A stretch of 64,000 nucleotides of DNA, from assembly GCF_000184745.1 (NCBI RefSeq), contig NC_014931.1, forward strand, positions 4,092,001-4,156,000, written 5' to 3'. A program made the translations under genes and the position numbers. This stretch comes from Variovorax paradoxus EPS. Its GTDB lineage: Bacteria > Pseudomonadota > Gammaproteobacteria > Burkholderiales > Burkholderiaceae_C. The notes under the pieces are model-generated. The model was given only the letters and a program-made list of their open reading frames with translations. It ran no database searches and was not told the DNA's origin. Position 1 is the first letter of the stretch. The number at the start of each line of letters is the position of its first letter. This document shows positions 26,162-34,327 of this stretch, piece after piece.

Positions 26162-27549
26162 GCCAGCGCCTCCGCGTCGAGCAGCTCGAAGCGCACCGGT
26201 ACCGATTCGCGCGGCAGCAGGCACGAGAGCGTGTTGAGCCGTGGCGTGAGTGCAGTGCGCACGCCGCCTCCGCCTGCCGGTCCGCAGGTGTAGAGCGCCA
26301 TCACCTCGCGCGCGAGGCGCTCGGCCTGTGCGCGGTCTGCATGTGTGGCGGCGACGCGCAGGCGCACATCGCGCAGGCCCCTGTCGGGTGTGTCGGCGAG
26401 CGCGCGGCCGGCGTCGTCGCCGAGGATGCTCAGTGCGCCGATCAGGTCGACGCGCACCGCGAGGCCGTCGAGCCGCTTGCGCAGCACGTCCGCCGCGAGA
26501 CGGGCGCGGGCTTCGGCGCGCGGGCCGGCATAAGAGATCTCGCCCTCGGCCAGCCAGCCGCCTTCGTGGCAGACGTTGACCTTGTAGTGACTGGGCCGCG
26601 CATGGCCGCGCACGCCGGAAAGTTCGACACGGTCCTTGCCGGGCAGCGCGCGCACCTCGGCTTCGGCGATGTCGGCGATCACGTCGGGCGTCAGGTAGGC
26701 GGCCGGGTCGTGTACCTCGTAGAGCAACTGCTCCTTCACCGTGGCTTCGCTCACGAGGCCGCCGGTCTTGTCGGCCTTGCCGATGGTGCAGTGGCCGTCG
26801 GCGTCGATCTCCGCAATCGGGAAACCGACCACTTCGAGCCCGGGCACATCCTTGTAGCCCGGGTCGGCAAAGTAGCCGCCGCAGACCTGCGCGCCGCATT
26901 CGAGCAGATGGCCGGCCATGGTGGCGCGGCCGAGGCGGTGCCAGTCGTCGGCGCGCCATCCGAAGTGGGACATGGCCGGACCGACGGTGAGAGACGGGTC
27001 GGCCACGCGGCCGCACACAACGATCTGCGCGCCTGCATCGAGCGCGGCGGCAATGGGCTCGGCGCCGATGTATGCGTTGGCACTGACGATGCGCAAGCCC
27101 TCGACCTGCGGGCCGAGCGCATCCTTCAGCAGCGCGCGATGCTCGGTGCCGGAAAGGTCATCGCCCTCCACCACCGCGATGCGCGGCGCCTCGGCACCCA
27201 ACTCGCGCGCCATGCGGGCGATGTGTCGCGCCGCTGCCCGCGGGTTCGCCGCGCCGAAGTTGCTCACGATGCGGATGCCGTGCGCAAGGCAGCGCGCGAG
27301 CACGGGCCGCAGCATCGCATCGAGCAGTGGCTCGTAGCCTGCCTCGGGGTTGTCGCGGCGGCGCAGTTGCGCGAGTGCCAGCGTGCGCTCGGCCAGCGTC
27401 TCGAAGATCAGAAAGGCGCGCTGCCCGGCGGGGCCATCCGCAAGCCGCGCGATCAACGTATCGACCACCGGCCCGGCCGCATCGGTGCGGTCGCCGGAGA
27501 AACCAGCCGCGCAGCCGATCAGCAAAGGGGGCAGTGATTGGGCATTCAT
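26158..27549 (-). CDS. AtuA-like (DUF1446) protein
   Basis: A 463-residue protein of the AtuA/DUF1446 family, named for acyclic terpene utilisation in Pseudomonas but common in pathways for other branched acids. The N-terminus LIGCAAGFSGDRTDAAGPVV and the central IVVCGRVADPSLTVGPAMSHFGW are typical; GGYFADPGYKDVPG and GLVSEATVKEQLLYEV follow. Its biochemical activity is not settled in the literature I know; a CoA-ester hydratase or acyl-modifying role is often assumed. It is divergent from a LysR gene and leads the minus-strand cluster of AtuA-C, Bug receptor and lipoprotein hydrolase. Confidence 0.87.
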   Translation of the reverse strand: MNAQSLPPLLIGCAAGFSGDRTDAAGPVVDTLIARLADGPAGQRAFLIFETLAERTLALAQLRRRDNPEAGYEPLLDAMLRPVLARCLAHGIRIVSNFGAANPRAAARHIARMARELGAEAPRIAVVEGDDLSGTEHRALLKDALGPQVEGLRIVSANAYIGAEPIAAALDAGAQIVVCGRVADPSLTVGPAMSHFGWRADDWHRLGRATMAGHLLECGAQVCGGYFADPGYKDVPGLEVVGFPIAEIDADGHCTIGKADKTGGLVSEATVKEQLLYEVHDPAAYLTPDVIADIAEAEVRALPGKDRVELSGVRGHARPSHYKVNVCHEGGWLAEGEISYAGPRAEARARLAADVLRKRLDGLAVRVDLIGALSILGDDAGRALADTPDRGLRDVRLRVAATHADRAQAERLAREVMALYTCGPAGGGGVRTALTPRLNTLSCLLPRESVPVRFELLDAEALA

Positions 27550-27575
27550 CGAGGTGCAATGTAGGCAAAGGGTTG

Positions 27576-27603
27576 CGATCCGTAAAATCGAAAATCCGGA
27601 TCG
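27576..27603. promoter_or_regulatory. Inverted repeat, candidate LysR site
   Basis: CGATCCG (27576-27582) and CGGATCG (27597-27603) are perfect 7-bp arms around an AT-rich 14-base centre. The element sits in the 88-bp gap between the divergent AtuA and LysR genes, where an autoregulating LysR protein would be expected to bind. Confidence 0.45.
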
Positions 27604-27637
27604 ATTGATCTGCATTTCAAATAAAAAGGCCCGAGAC

Positions 27638-28549
27638 ATGAGAAAGACGCCCGACCTCTCCACGCGGCAACTGCGCGCCTTTCTCGCGCTGGCCGAGCAC
27701 CGCAACTTCACGCGTGCGGCGCAGACCAGCCACCTGTCGCAGCCCGCATTCAGCGCGCTCATCCGCACGCTCGAAGACGCCATCGGCACACGCCTCTTCG
27801 ACCGCGACACGCGCAGCGTGCAGCTCACGCCCGAAGGCCGGCTCTTCGAGAGCTCGGCGCGTCGCCTGCTCGACGACATGGGCAGCGCCATGGGTGACCT
27901 GGCCGACCACGTGGAGCGCCGCAAGGGCCGCGTGCGCATCGCAGCCCTGCCCTCGCTCGCGGCCGGCTGGCTGCCCACGGTGTTCGCGGAGTTCATGCAG
28001 GCCTGGCCCGGCATCCGCATCGACCTGGACGATGCGCTGTCCGATGCCTGCGTGGCGCTGGTGCGCAGCGGCCAGGCCGATTTCGCGCTCGCGGCCTCGG
28101 GCACGGCGGCCGACAGCGACCTGCTTGCGCGCAAGCTCTGCACCGATCGCTTTCACCTCGTGTGCCGCGCCGACCATCCGCTCGCGCACGAAGCACGCCT
28201 CACGGTGAAGAAGATCGCGCCATGGCCTTTTATCCAGATGGCGCGCAACAGCAGCGTGCGGCAGGCGCTCGACGCTGCGCTGCACCCGCTACGGCTCAAT
28301 GCGGTGTTCGAGGTCGAGCACCTGGCCACGGTGATGGGTCTGGTGGAGGCCGGGCTGGGCATCAGCGTGGTGCCGGCGCTCACGCTCTTTCACTTTCGGC
28401 GCGAGACGCTGGTGACGCGGCCGCTGCCGCTGCCTGCGCTCACGCGCACGCTGTATCTGGTGCAGCGGCGCGAGGGCAGCCTGTCGGTGGCGGCGCAGAC
28501 GTTGCACGACCTGGTGGTGGCGCGGCTCGGGTCGCTGCGGCTGGACTGA
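27638..28549 (+). CDS. LysR-family transcriptional regulator
   Basis: A 303-residue LysR regulator. The HTH region LALAEHRNFTRAAQTSHLSQPAFS is typical (cited in part), followed by the dimer helix and an effector domain including LHPLRLNAVFEVEHLATVM and the AGLGISVVPAL motif. ATG 27638 gives the usual N-terminus; an upstream open extension covers the antisense of the AtuA gene and is discarded. It is divergent from the AtuA operon and is its likely regulator. Confidence 0.9.
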   Translation: MRKTPDLSTRQLRAFLALAEHRNFTRAAQTSHLSQPAFSALIRTLEDAIGTRLFDRDTRSVQLTPEGRLFESSARRLLDDMGSAMGDLADHVERRKGRVRIAALPSLAAGWLPTVFAEFMQAWPGIRIDLDDALSDACVALVRSGQADFALAASGTAADSDLLARKLCTDRFHLVCRADHPLAHEARLTVKKIAPWPFIQMARNSSVRQALDAALHPLRLNAVFEVEHLATVMGLVEAGLGISVVPALTLFHFRRETLVTRPLPLPALTRTLYLVQRREGSLSVAAQTLHDLVVARLGSLRLD

Positions 28550-28640
28550 GGCGTTGCTGCGGCGCGTTTTGTTTTGGCTCAATCCGCCGTTCATCGAGCG
28601 CGCGAACGAATGACTGAACAGCCAGATCGACTGCTCAGGA

Positions 28641-29339
28641 TCAGGCCAACTCGGCCTCGGTGTCCACGCTGGCTGCGCCAGCGGCATCCTTCTTCGCCGC
28701 GTCGGCCAGCGCGGCGCGCGCGGTCGGGTTCGGCGTGGGCTCGGCGATCTTGTGCAGCGTGTTGCGGTCGGTATGCCGAAACGGCTCGGGCTTGCCGCGC
28801 ACATCGAGCAGCGTGACTTGCTCGTACGACCAGCTCGCGTTGTCGTGAATCGTCACGGAGATGTCGTAGCGCAGCGTCTTGAACGCATGCTCCAGGAACG
28901 GGTTCGAGAGGATGCCGTTGGTCGCCGCGCCGCGCACCGCTTCGAGCTTGAACGACTTCGCATCGGGCGCCGCATGCCCCATGGCCATGACGGCCTGGCC
29001 GCGCGGAATCGTCAGCGTCTGGATCACCGTGCCGGTGGCGGCCTCCCAGAGCCAGTAGCCGACCTGGTCGTGAAAGCTCTCGACCTCGTCGGGCTTGACG
29101 ATGCGCACGTGGTAACGCAACCCGTAGAAGATCTGCGGCCCGTTGGTCTGCGCATCGATGGGCTGGAACTCGGCGTGCTCGATATAGGCCTCCGTTTCGG
29201 GGCCGTCTTCCTTCGGTGCCACGTCGTGGCCCGTGGCACTGGTCCAGATGCCGGCGAGGCCGGTGAGCGGGCCCAGGTTCGAGAGCGTGTGCGGATCGGG
29301 TTCGGGTTCTGTGTAGATGTCGTGGGGATAATCGGCCAT
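28641..29339 (-). CDS. FABP-like/heme-binding beta-barrel protein
   Basis: A 232-residue soluble protein matching the bacterial nitrobindin-like, fatty-acid-binding-protein-type beta barrel (DUF1794-like). The start LGPLTGLAGIWTSATGHDVAP includes the conserved GxW of the barrel's first strand, and IFYGLRYHVRI, FHDQVGYWLWE and TIPRGQAVMAMG follow in family order. The last 30 residues are Ala-rich and probably disordered. Such barrels bind heme or other hydrophobic ligands; I cannot identify the proximal histidine with confidence. It is a lone gene between a LysR gene and a repeat-rich gap. Confidence 0.75.
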   Translation of the reverse strand: MADYPHDIYTEPEPDPHTLSNLGPLTGLAGIWTSATGHDVAPKEDGPETEAYIEHAEFQPIDAQTNGPQIFYGLRYHVRIVKPDEVESFHDQVGYWLWEAATGTVIQTLTIPRGQAVMAMGHAAPDAKSFKLEAVRGAATNGILSNPFLEHAFKTLRYDISVTIHDNASWSYEQVTLLDVRGKPEPFRHTDRNTLHKIAEPTPNPTARAALADAAKKDAAGAASVDTEAELA

Positions 29340-29409
29340 GTTTTTTCCTGGATCTGGGTGTGACGGGCGGAAGTATCGCCAAAAGAGGGCGTCCGGCTGC
29401 CGGATTCTT

Positions 29410-29518
29410 CTTGCTCCCTCCCCTTCCGGGGGAGGGCTGGGGTGAGGGCAAGCGGCGCGTCCATCGAGCGCTCTGCCCGCCCCCATCCCAGCCTTCCCCC
29501 AGAGGGGGAAGGAGCAAG
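29410..29518. repeat. Pair of inverted GC-rich repeat arms
   Basis: Two imperfect inverted copies of a roughly 40-base element, beginning CTTGCTCCCTCCCC at 29410 and ending GGGGAAGGAGCAAG at 29518, flank a 27-base centre. Each arm can also fold on itself. The core CTTGCTCCCTC recurs as a compact hairpin at 60640-60675. The element fills much of the 241-bp gap before the LacI-type gene and resembles common intergenic repeats of betaproteobacteria. Confidence 0.6.
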
Positions 29519-29553
29519 GCCCGGTCCTTCCCGGGTTTCCCCCCACATCAAAA

Positions 29554-29569
29554 TGAGGTACGCACCTCA
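29554..29569. promoter_or_regulatory. Palindrome, candidate LacI-type operator
   Basis: TGAGGT-ACGC-ACCTCA has perfect 6-bp arms around a CG-containing centre, as is usual for LacI/GalR operators. It ends 11 bases before the start of the LacI-type gene at 29581, so binding would repress that gene's own expression. Confidence 0.55.
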
Positions 29570-29580
29570 AAATCCGCCCC

Positions 29581-30639
29581 ATGCCCTCCAGCACCCAGCG
29601 ACTTCCCCTGCAAACCGGACGGGCCACACTCAGCGACGTGGCGCGCGAAGCCGACGTGAGCCTGGCCACCGTGGACCGGGTGCTCAACAAGCGCACCGGC
29701 GTGCACGCGCGCTCGATCGCGCAGGTTCACCAAGCCGTCGAGCGGCTGAACTACCGCCCTGACCCGGCGGCCGCTCGCCTCGCACGGCCGCATCCGCACC
29801 GTGTGAGCTTCCTCCTGCCCTCGGGCAACAACACCTTTATCGAGATGCTGCGCGAGCAGATCACCGGCAGCAGCGGCTGGATGGAAGACCACCGCGTGAG
29901 CGCGCAGACGCACCAGGTCGATGTGTTCGAACCGCAGCGCCTCGCGCGCCGCATCCTCGCGCTGCGCGGCCAGTGCGACACGGCCGTGGTGATGGCGCTC
30001 GACCATCCGCTGGTGCAGGCGGCCATCGACAAGCTGGTGGCGCAAGGCATCGCCGTGATCACGCTGGTGTCGGACGTGCCGAAGTCGCAGCGCCGGCACT
30101 TCGTGGGCATCGACAACGTGGCTGCCGGCCGCACCGCGGGCACGCTGGTCGGCCGCTTCTCGGGCCGCGCCAAGGGTGAGGTCGGCGTGATCGTGGGCAG
30201 CCTCTCGCTGCGCGACCATGCCGAGCGCAGCCTGGGCTTCAGCCAGGTGATGGCGGCGGAGTACCCGGGGTTGCGCGTGCTGCCGCCGGTAGAGGGCAAG
30301 GACGACCCGAAGCTCGCGCGGCAACTCTCGGCGCGCCTCCTGGCCGCGCATCCGAAGCTGGTGGCGCTCTACAGCGTGGGCGCGGGCAATCCGGGCATCT
30401 CGGCCACGCTCAAGGCGAGCGGGCGCGCGGGAAAGATCGTCTTCGTCGGCCACGAACTCACACCCGCCGCGCGCGCCGATCTGCTCGACGGCACGATGGC
30501 CGCGGTCATCAACCAGGACGCGGGGCACGAGATCCGCTCGGCCCTTCGACTGGCGATTTCGCGCCTCACGCGCGAGCCGGTGCATGCGGACCAGGAGCGC
30601 ATCCGCATCGACATCTACCTCAAGGACAACCTGCCGTGA
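29581..30639 (+). CDS. LacI-family transcriptional regulator
   Basis: A 352-residue regulator. The LacI HTH and hinge are clear: ATLSDVAREADVSLATVDRV then RVLNKRTGVHARS and LNYRPDPAAARLA (residues about 15-65), followed by a sugar-binding domain of the periplasmic-binding-protein type 1 fold with VGIDNVAAGRTAG and FVGHELTPAARADLLDG. A palindrome directly upstream suggests autoregulation. It is followed by an isomerase and a sugar-binding protein in the same direction, so it probably controls sugar or polyol use. Confidence 0.9.
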   Translation: MPSSTQRLPLQTGRATLSDVAREADVSLATVDRVLNKRTGVHARSIAQVHQAVERLNYRPDPAAARLARPHPHRVSFLLPSGNNTFIEMLREQITGSSGWMEDHRVSAQTHQVDVFEPQRLARRILALRGQCDTAVVMALDHPLVQAAIDKLVAQGIAVITLVSDVPKSQRRHFVGIDNVAAGRTAGTLVGRFSGRAKGEVGVIVGSLSLRDHAERSLGFSQVMAAEYPGLRVLPPVEGKDDPKLARQLSARLLAAHPKLVALYSVGAGNPGISATLKASGRAGKIVFVGHELTPAARADLLDGTMAAVINQDAGHEIRSALRLAISRLTREPVHADQERIRIDIYLKDNLP

Positions 30640-30695
30640 ACGCGGCGGCGCTGCCCTCCTCCGACTGACCCAACTTTTTTTGCAGGAGCGTCGAC

Positions 30696-31772
30696 ATGGC
30701 CACCAACATCAAGGGCCCAGGCATCTATCTCGCGCAGTTCGCCAGCGACAGCGCACCGTTCGACTCGTGGGCGTCGATCACGCGCTGGGCCGGCAGCCTC
30801 GGCTTCAAGGGCGTGCAGATTCCCTCATGGGACGCGCGCATCTTCGACCTGAAGAAGGCGGCTGAATCCAAGACCTACTGCGACGAAGTGGCCGGCATCG
30901 CGCGTGAGAACGGCGTGGAGATCACCGAACTCGGCACGCACCTGCAGGGCCAACTCGTGGCGGTGCATCCGGCGTACGACGAAGCCTTCGACGGCTTCGC
31001 GCCCGAGGCCTATCGGCGCAACCCGGTGGCGCGGCAGGCGTGGGCGGTGGAGCAGATGCTGTTCTCCGCGAAGGCCTCGCGCAACCTGGGGCTCAAGAGC
31101 AACGTGAGTTTTCCGGGAGCGCTCGCGTGGCCGTACCTCTATCCGTGGCCGCCGCGTCCGGCCGGACTGATCGAGGCCGCGTTCGACGAACTCGCCAAGC
31201 GCTGGCATCCGATCTTCGATGCCTTCGAAGACGCCGACTGCAACGTCTGCTTCGAGCTCCATCCGGGCGAAGACCTGTTCGATGGCGTGACCTTCGAGAT
31301 GCTGCTGGAGCGCGTGAAGAACCATCCGCGCTGCTGCATCAACTACGACCCGTCGCACTTTCTGCTGCAGCAACTGGACTACCTGGAATTCATCGACATC
31401 TACCACTCGCGCATCAAGGCGCTGCACATCAAGGATGCGGAGTTCCGCCCCACGGGCCGACAGGGCGTGTACTCGGGCTTCCAGCCGTGGGTGAACCGCG
31501 CGGGGCGCTTCCGGTCGCTGGGCGACGGGCAGATCGACTTCGGCGCCATCTTCTCCAAGATGGCGCAATACAACTACGACAGCTGGGCCGTGCTCGAGTG
31601 GGAGTGCTGCCTGAAGCACCCCGAGGACGGCGCGGCCGAGGGCGCGGAATTCATTCGCCGCCACATCATCCGCACGACCGAGAAAGCCTTCGATGACTTC
31701 GCGGGCGCCGAGACCGATACCCAGCAGCTTCGCCGGATGCTGGGCCTGGAGACGACGACGGCGAAGAAGTAG
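30696..31772 (+). CDS. Sugar phosphate isomerase/epimerase-like TIM-barrel protein
   Basis: A 358-residue protein of the xylose-isomerase-like TIM-barrel superfamily (AP endonuclease 2 fold). Probable metal ligands appear in family order: the Glu in NVCFELHPGEDLFDG, Asp/His in CINYDPSHFLLQQ, HIKDAEF and the late Glu in AVLEWECCLKHP. Members isomerise or epimerise sugars, inosose or keto acids. It sits 56 bp after the LacI-type regulator with TGCAGGAG upstream, and before a sugar-binding protein, so an inositol- or sugar-related step is likely. The precise reaction is unknown. Confidence 0.86.
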   Translation: MATNIKGPGIYLAQFASDSAPFDSWASITRWAGSLGFKGVQIPSWDARIFDLKKAAESKTYCDEVAGIARENGVEITELGTHLQGQLVAVHPAYDEAFDGFAPEAYRRNPVARQAWAVEQMLFSAKASRNLGLKSNVSFPGALAWPYLYPWPPRPAGLIEAAFDELAKRWHPIFDAFEDADCNVCFELHPGEDLFDGVTFEMLLERVKNHPRCCINYDPSHFLLQQLDYLEFIDIYHSRIKALHIKDAEFRPTGRQGVYSGFQPWVNRAGRFRSLGDGQIDFGAIFSKMAQYNYDSWAVLEWECCLKHPEDGAAEGAEFIRRHIIRTTEKAFDDFAGAETDTQQLRRMLGLETTTAKK

Positions 31773-31826
31773 TCAGCAACCCAACGCGCTGGCTTTATCT
31801 ATTTACAACGAAGGAGACAAGAGACC

Positions 31827-32786
31827 ATGACGAACAGAAGAATCTTTTCGGGCATCGCACTGGCCGTGTGCGCCCTCGCCAGCATGCCCGCGCTGGCCCA
31901 GAACAAGGCGATGGTGATGGGCGTCTCGGTGCCCGCCGCCACGCACGGCTGGACCGGCGGCGTCGTGTACTGGGCCAACCGCACCAAGGCCGAACTGGAG
32001 AAGCAGTACCCGGGCATCAAGGTCTTCGTGAAGACCGCGGGCTCGGCCACCGAACAGGCCAACCAGGTGCAGGACCTGCAGACGGTCAACAAGATCGACA
32101 CGCTGGTCATCCTGCCCTTCGAATCGGCGCCGCTCACCAAGCCGGTGGCACAGGTCAAGTCCAAGGGCGTGTTCGTGACGGTGGTCGACCGGGGCCTGAC
32201 CGACCCGAACGCGCAGAGCGCCTACGTGGCCGGCGACAACCCGGGCTTCGGCAAGGTGGCGGGCGAGTACATGGCCAAAACGATGGGCGGCAAGGGCAAC
32301 GTGGTCATCCTGCGCGGCATTCCGACCGTCATCGACAACCAGCGCGTGGACGCCTTCAACGAAGTGATGAAGGCGAACCCCGGCATCAAGGTGCTCGATG
32401 CCAAGCACGGCAACTGGAACCGCGACGATGCGTTCAAGGTCATGCAGGACTACCTCACGCGCTTCAAGCAGATCGATGCGGTGTGGGCCTCCGACGACGA
32501 CATGGCCGTAGGCGTGCAGAAGGCCATCGAGCAGGCCAAGCGCGACGACGTGAAGCTGGTGGTGGGCGGCGCCGGTGCCAAGGGCTACATCAAGAAGGTG
32601 ATGGACGGCGACAAGATCGTCTCGGCCGACGTGACCTACGCGCCGAGCATGATCGCCGACGCGATGAACCTCACGGCGAAGTCACGCGTGGAAGGCGGTG
32701 CAATGCCGGCGACGACGATCATTCCTTCGGTGCTGGTGACCAAGGAGAACGCGGCGAAGTACTACTTCCCCGACTCGCCGTTCTGA
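31827..32786 (+). CDS. Sugar ABC transporter substrate-binding protein (ribose-binding type)
   Basis: A 319-residue periplasmic protein with a Sec signal ending at SMPALAQ (about residue 25). The fold-type 1 pattern is clear: [20 protein letters not shown] at the start, [27 protein letters not shown] and [19 protein letters not shown]. Such proteins deliver sugars or polyols to an RbsA/RbsC-type importer, but neither ATPase nor permease genes follow; the next gene is on the other strand. It must rely on membrane parts encoded elsewhere or work with the regulator as part of sensing. AAGGAG precedes the ATG. Confidence 0.88.
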   Translation: MTNRRIFSGIALAVCALASMPALAQNKAMVMGVSVPAATHGWTGGVVYWANRTKAELEKQYPGIKVFVKTAGSATEQANQVQDLQTVNKIDTLVILPFESAPLTKPVAQVKSKGVFVTVVDRGLTDPNAQSAYVAGDNPGFGKVAGEYMAKTMGGKGNVVILRGIPTVIDNQRVDAFNEVMKANPGIKVLDAKHGNWNRDDAFKVMQDYLTRFKQIDAVWASDDDMAVGVQKAIEQAKRDDVKLVVGGAGAKGYIKKVMDGDKIVSADVTYAPSMIADAMNLTAKSRVEGGAMPATTIIPSVLVTKENAAKYYFPDSPF

Positions 32787-32818
32787 GCCCGGGCCACATC
32801 GCATCGCAACGCATCACT

Positions 32819-33235
32819 TCACCCGAACCGGGCGCGCGCCTCCTGCTGCGCCCGGTCGATCGCCGCGTGGTTCGACTCGGCCCAGCGGTCCACGGCCAGC
32901 AGCGTCTTGCTCAGCGACAGGCCTAGCGCGCTGAGCCGGTACTCCACATGCGGCGGCACCGTCTGCCGGTCGTCGCGCAGCACCAATCCATTGAGCTCCA
33001 GGTCGCGCAGGGTCTGCGTGAGCATCTTCTGCGAGATGCCGCCGACCTGGCGCAGCAGTTCGTTGTTGCGCAGCGGCTTGCCGCGCAGCAGCGGAATGAC
33101 GAGCAGCGCCCACTTGTTCGCGATGAGTTCGAGCACGCGGCGCGAGGGGCAGCCGGCGCTCCACACGTCGGCCGCGGCTTCAGCCTCGTCTGCCACAGGC
33201 ACGAGCGTTTTCGACGACGGCTTTTCAATTCCCAT
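32819..33235 (-). CDS. HxlR-family transcriptional regulator
   Basis: A 138-residue winged-helix regulator with the conserved Cys in AGCPSRRVLELIANKWALLV and the HxlR run LRNNELLRQVGGISQKMLTQTL. Length is normal. A conserved cysteine at the N-terminal edge of the HTH is often redox- or electrophile-sensitive in this family. It is divergent from the small exporter at 33324, and GTACGTAC lies just upstream of its start, so it probably represses the exporter. Confidence 0.9.
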   Translation of the reverse strand: MGIEKPSSKTLVPVADEAEAAADVWSAGCPSRRVLELIANKWALLVIPLLRGKPLRNNELLRQVGGISQKMLTQTLRDLELNGLVLRDDRQTVPPHVEYRLSALGLSLSKTLLAVDRWAESNHAAIDRAQQEARARFG

Positions 33236-33247
33236 GGTTACCGGAAG

Positions 33248-33255
33248 GTACGTAC
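33248..33255. promoter_or_regulatory. GTACGTAC palindrome, candidate HxlR site
   Basis: A perfect 8-bp palindrome in the context AAGGTACGTACTTG lies 13 bases upstream of the HxlR start and 69 bases upstream of the exporter. HxlR-family operators often contain paired GTAC half-sites, so this is a reasonable but unproven operator. Confidence 0.4.
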
Positions 33256-33323
33256 TTGTTGATGCGTGAACCGACGGGAAGTATCGGGTTTCGCTCTTCC
33301 CCGCACGCAACAAGGAGTCTTTC

Positions 33324-33641
33324 ATGGGATGGATTTTTCTACTGGCCGCCGGCCTCGTCGAGATCGCGATGGCCGCGGCGCTCAAGCAATCGGAGGACTG
33401 GACGCGGCTCGTGCCCTCGGTGCTCGGCGTGCTCACCGCGCTCATCAGCATCTTTCTCTTGGCCAAGGCGCTGCGCTACCTGCCGCTCGGCCCGGCCTAC
33501 GCGATCTGGACCGGCATCGGTTCGGTCGGCGTGGTGCTGATGGGCGTGCTGTGGTTCGGCGAGGCGCTCTCGGCGGCGCGGATGGGCTGCATCGTGCTGG
33601 TCATTGCGGGCTCGGTGGGCTTGCGGCTCACCGAAGCCTGA
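33324..33641 (+). CDS. gdx: SMR-family exporter, Gdx (SugE) guanidinium type
   Basis: A 105-residue protein with four hydrophobic helices. The essential SMR glutamate is Glu13 in LAAGLVEIAMAAALK. The helix-2/3 motifs LRYLPLGPAYAIWTGIG and the overall match to E. coli SugE, especially PAYAIWTGIGSVG, point to the Gdx subtype that exports guanidinium in exchange for protons, rather than the EmrE drug subtype. AAGGAG precedes the ATG. A guanidine riboswitch was looked for and not found; control is probably by the divergent HxlR protein. Confidence 0.82.
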   Translation: MGWIFLLAAGLVEIAMAAALKQSEDWTRLVPSVLGVLTALISIFLLAKALRYLPLGPAYAIWTGIGSVGVVLMGVLWFGEALSAARMGCIVLVIAGSVGLRLTEA

Positions 33642-33828
33642 CTCGGAAAGCGCCGCCGCGGCCGTGATTTTGGAACTTCGGTATTCGTTATCAACGAGAG
33701 TGGATGGCCTTTAACCACTCCGGCACTGGGCCGATTCGCAGGGGGCTTCAAACCGTCACGACATGGGAGCAAGATGCCCGTCCGCCGATTTCTTGCCGTC
33801 ACCCCGACCTGACCGAAGGAGCCTGCTC

Positions 33829-34218
33829 ATGCTCGCCACTGCAGAACGAACCATCAAGATTCCCGGCCCCGACCATGCCATCACCATCGCGCGCAATCCG
33901 CACCGCGTCGTGGTGTCGGTCGACGGTTGCGTCGTTGCCGATACGCGCGAGGCGCTCACGCTGCGCGAGTCGCACTTCGGCACGGTGCACTACATCCCGC
34001 GCAGGGACGTGAAGATGTCGCTGCTGGAGCGCACCCAGCACGCCACCTACTGCCCCTACAAGGGCGAGGCCAACTACTACAGCATTCCCGCGGGCGGCGA
34101 GCGCTCGGTGAATGCGGTGTGGACCTACGAGGCGCCCTACGACTCGGTCTCGCAGATCAAGGACCACGTGGCCTTTTATCCGGACCGCGTGGGGCCGATC
34201 GAAGAACGCATCGTCTAG
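33829..34218 (+). CDS. DUF427-domain protein
   Basis: A 129-residue protein of the DUF427 family, with VVVSVDGCVVADTREALTL early, then FGTVHYIPRRDV and the hallmark THATYCPYKGEANYYSI-like segment (here TQHATYCPYKGEANYY), ending in VAFYPDRV. The function of the family is unknown; the conserved Cys and aromatic residues suggest a small ligand or nucleotide pocket. ATG 33829 follows GAAGGA at eight bases; an earlier in-frame ATG at 33763 has no such site. It ends before a strong bidirectional terminator. Confidence 0.87.
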   Translation: MLATAERTIKIPGPDHAITIARNPHRVVVSVDGCVVADTREALTLRESHFGTVHYIPRRDVKMSLLERTQHATYCPYKGEANYYSIPAGGERSVNAVWTYEAPYDSVSQIKDHVAFYPDRVGPIEERIV

Positions 34219-34244
34219 CCTCCGTCCCCTGAGTCGACATACAA

Positions 34245-34280
34245 AAAAGCCGGACCCCGCTCTCGCAGGGTCCGGCTTTT
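34245..34280. terminator. Bidirectional intrinsic terminator
   Basis: A 13-bp stem AAAAGCCGGACCC (34245-34257) / GGGTCCGGCTTTT (34268-34280) has A and T runs at the two feet. It lies 27 bp after the DUF427 stop and 48 bp before the convergent stop of the small secreted protein, serving both. Confidence 0.9.
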
Positions 34281-34327
34281 GTGCGTTCGCTCGCCGATGA
34301 CGGCGAGCGAAGGCGCGGTGCCGTGGG

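Noticed and set aside
33236..33323. Guanidine riboswitch before the Gdx-type gene
   Set aside because: The ACGG in the leader is not set in the paired hairpin loops of the guanidine-II class, and the 88-base gap is too short for guanidine-I.
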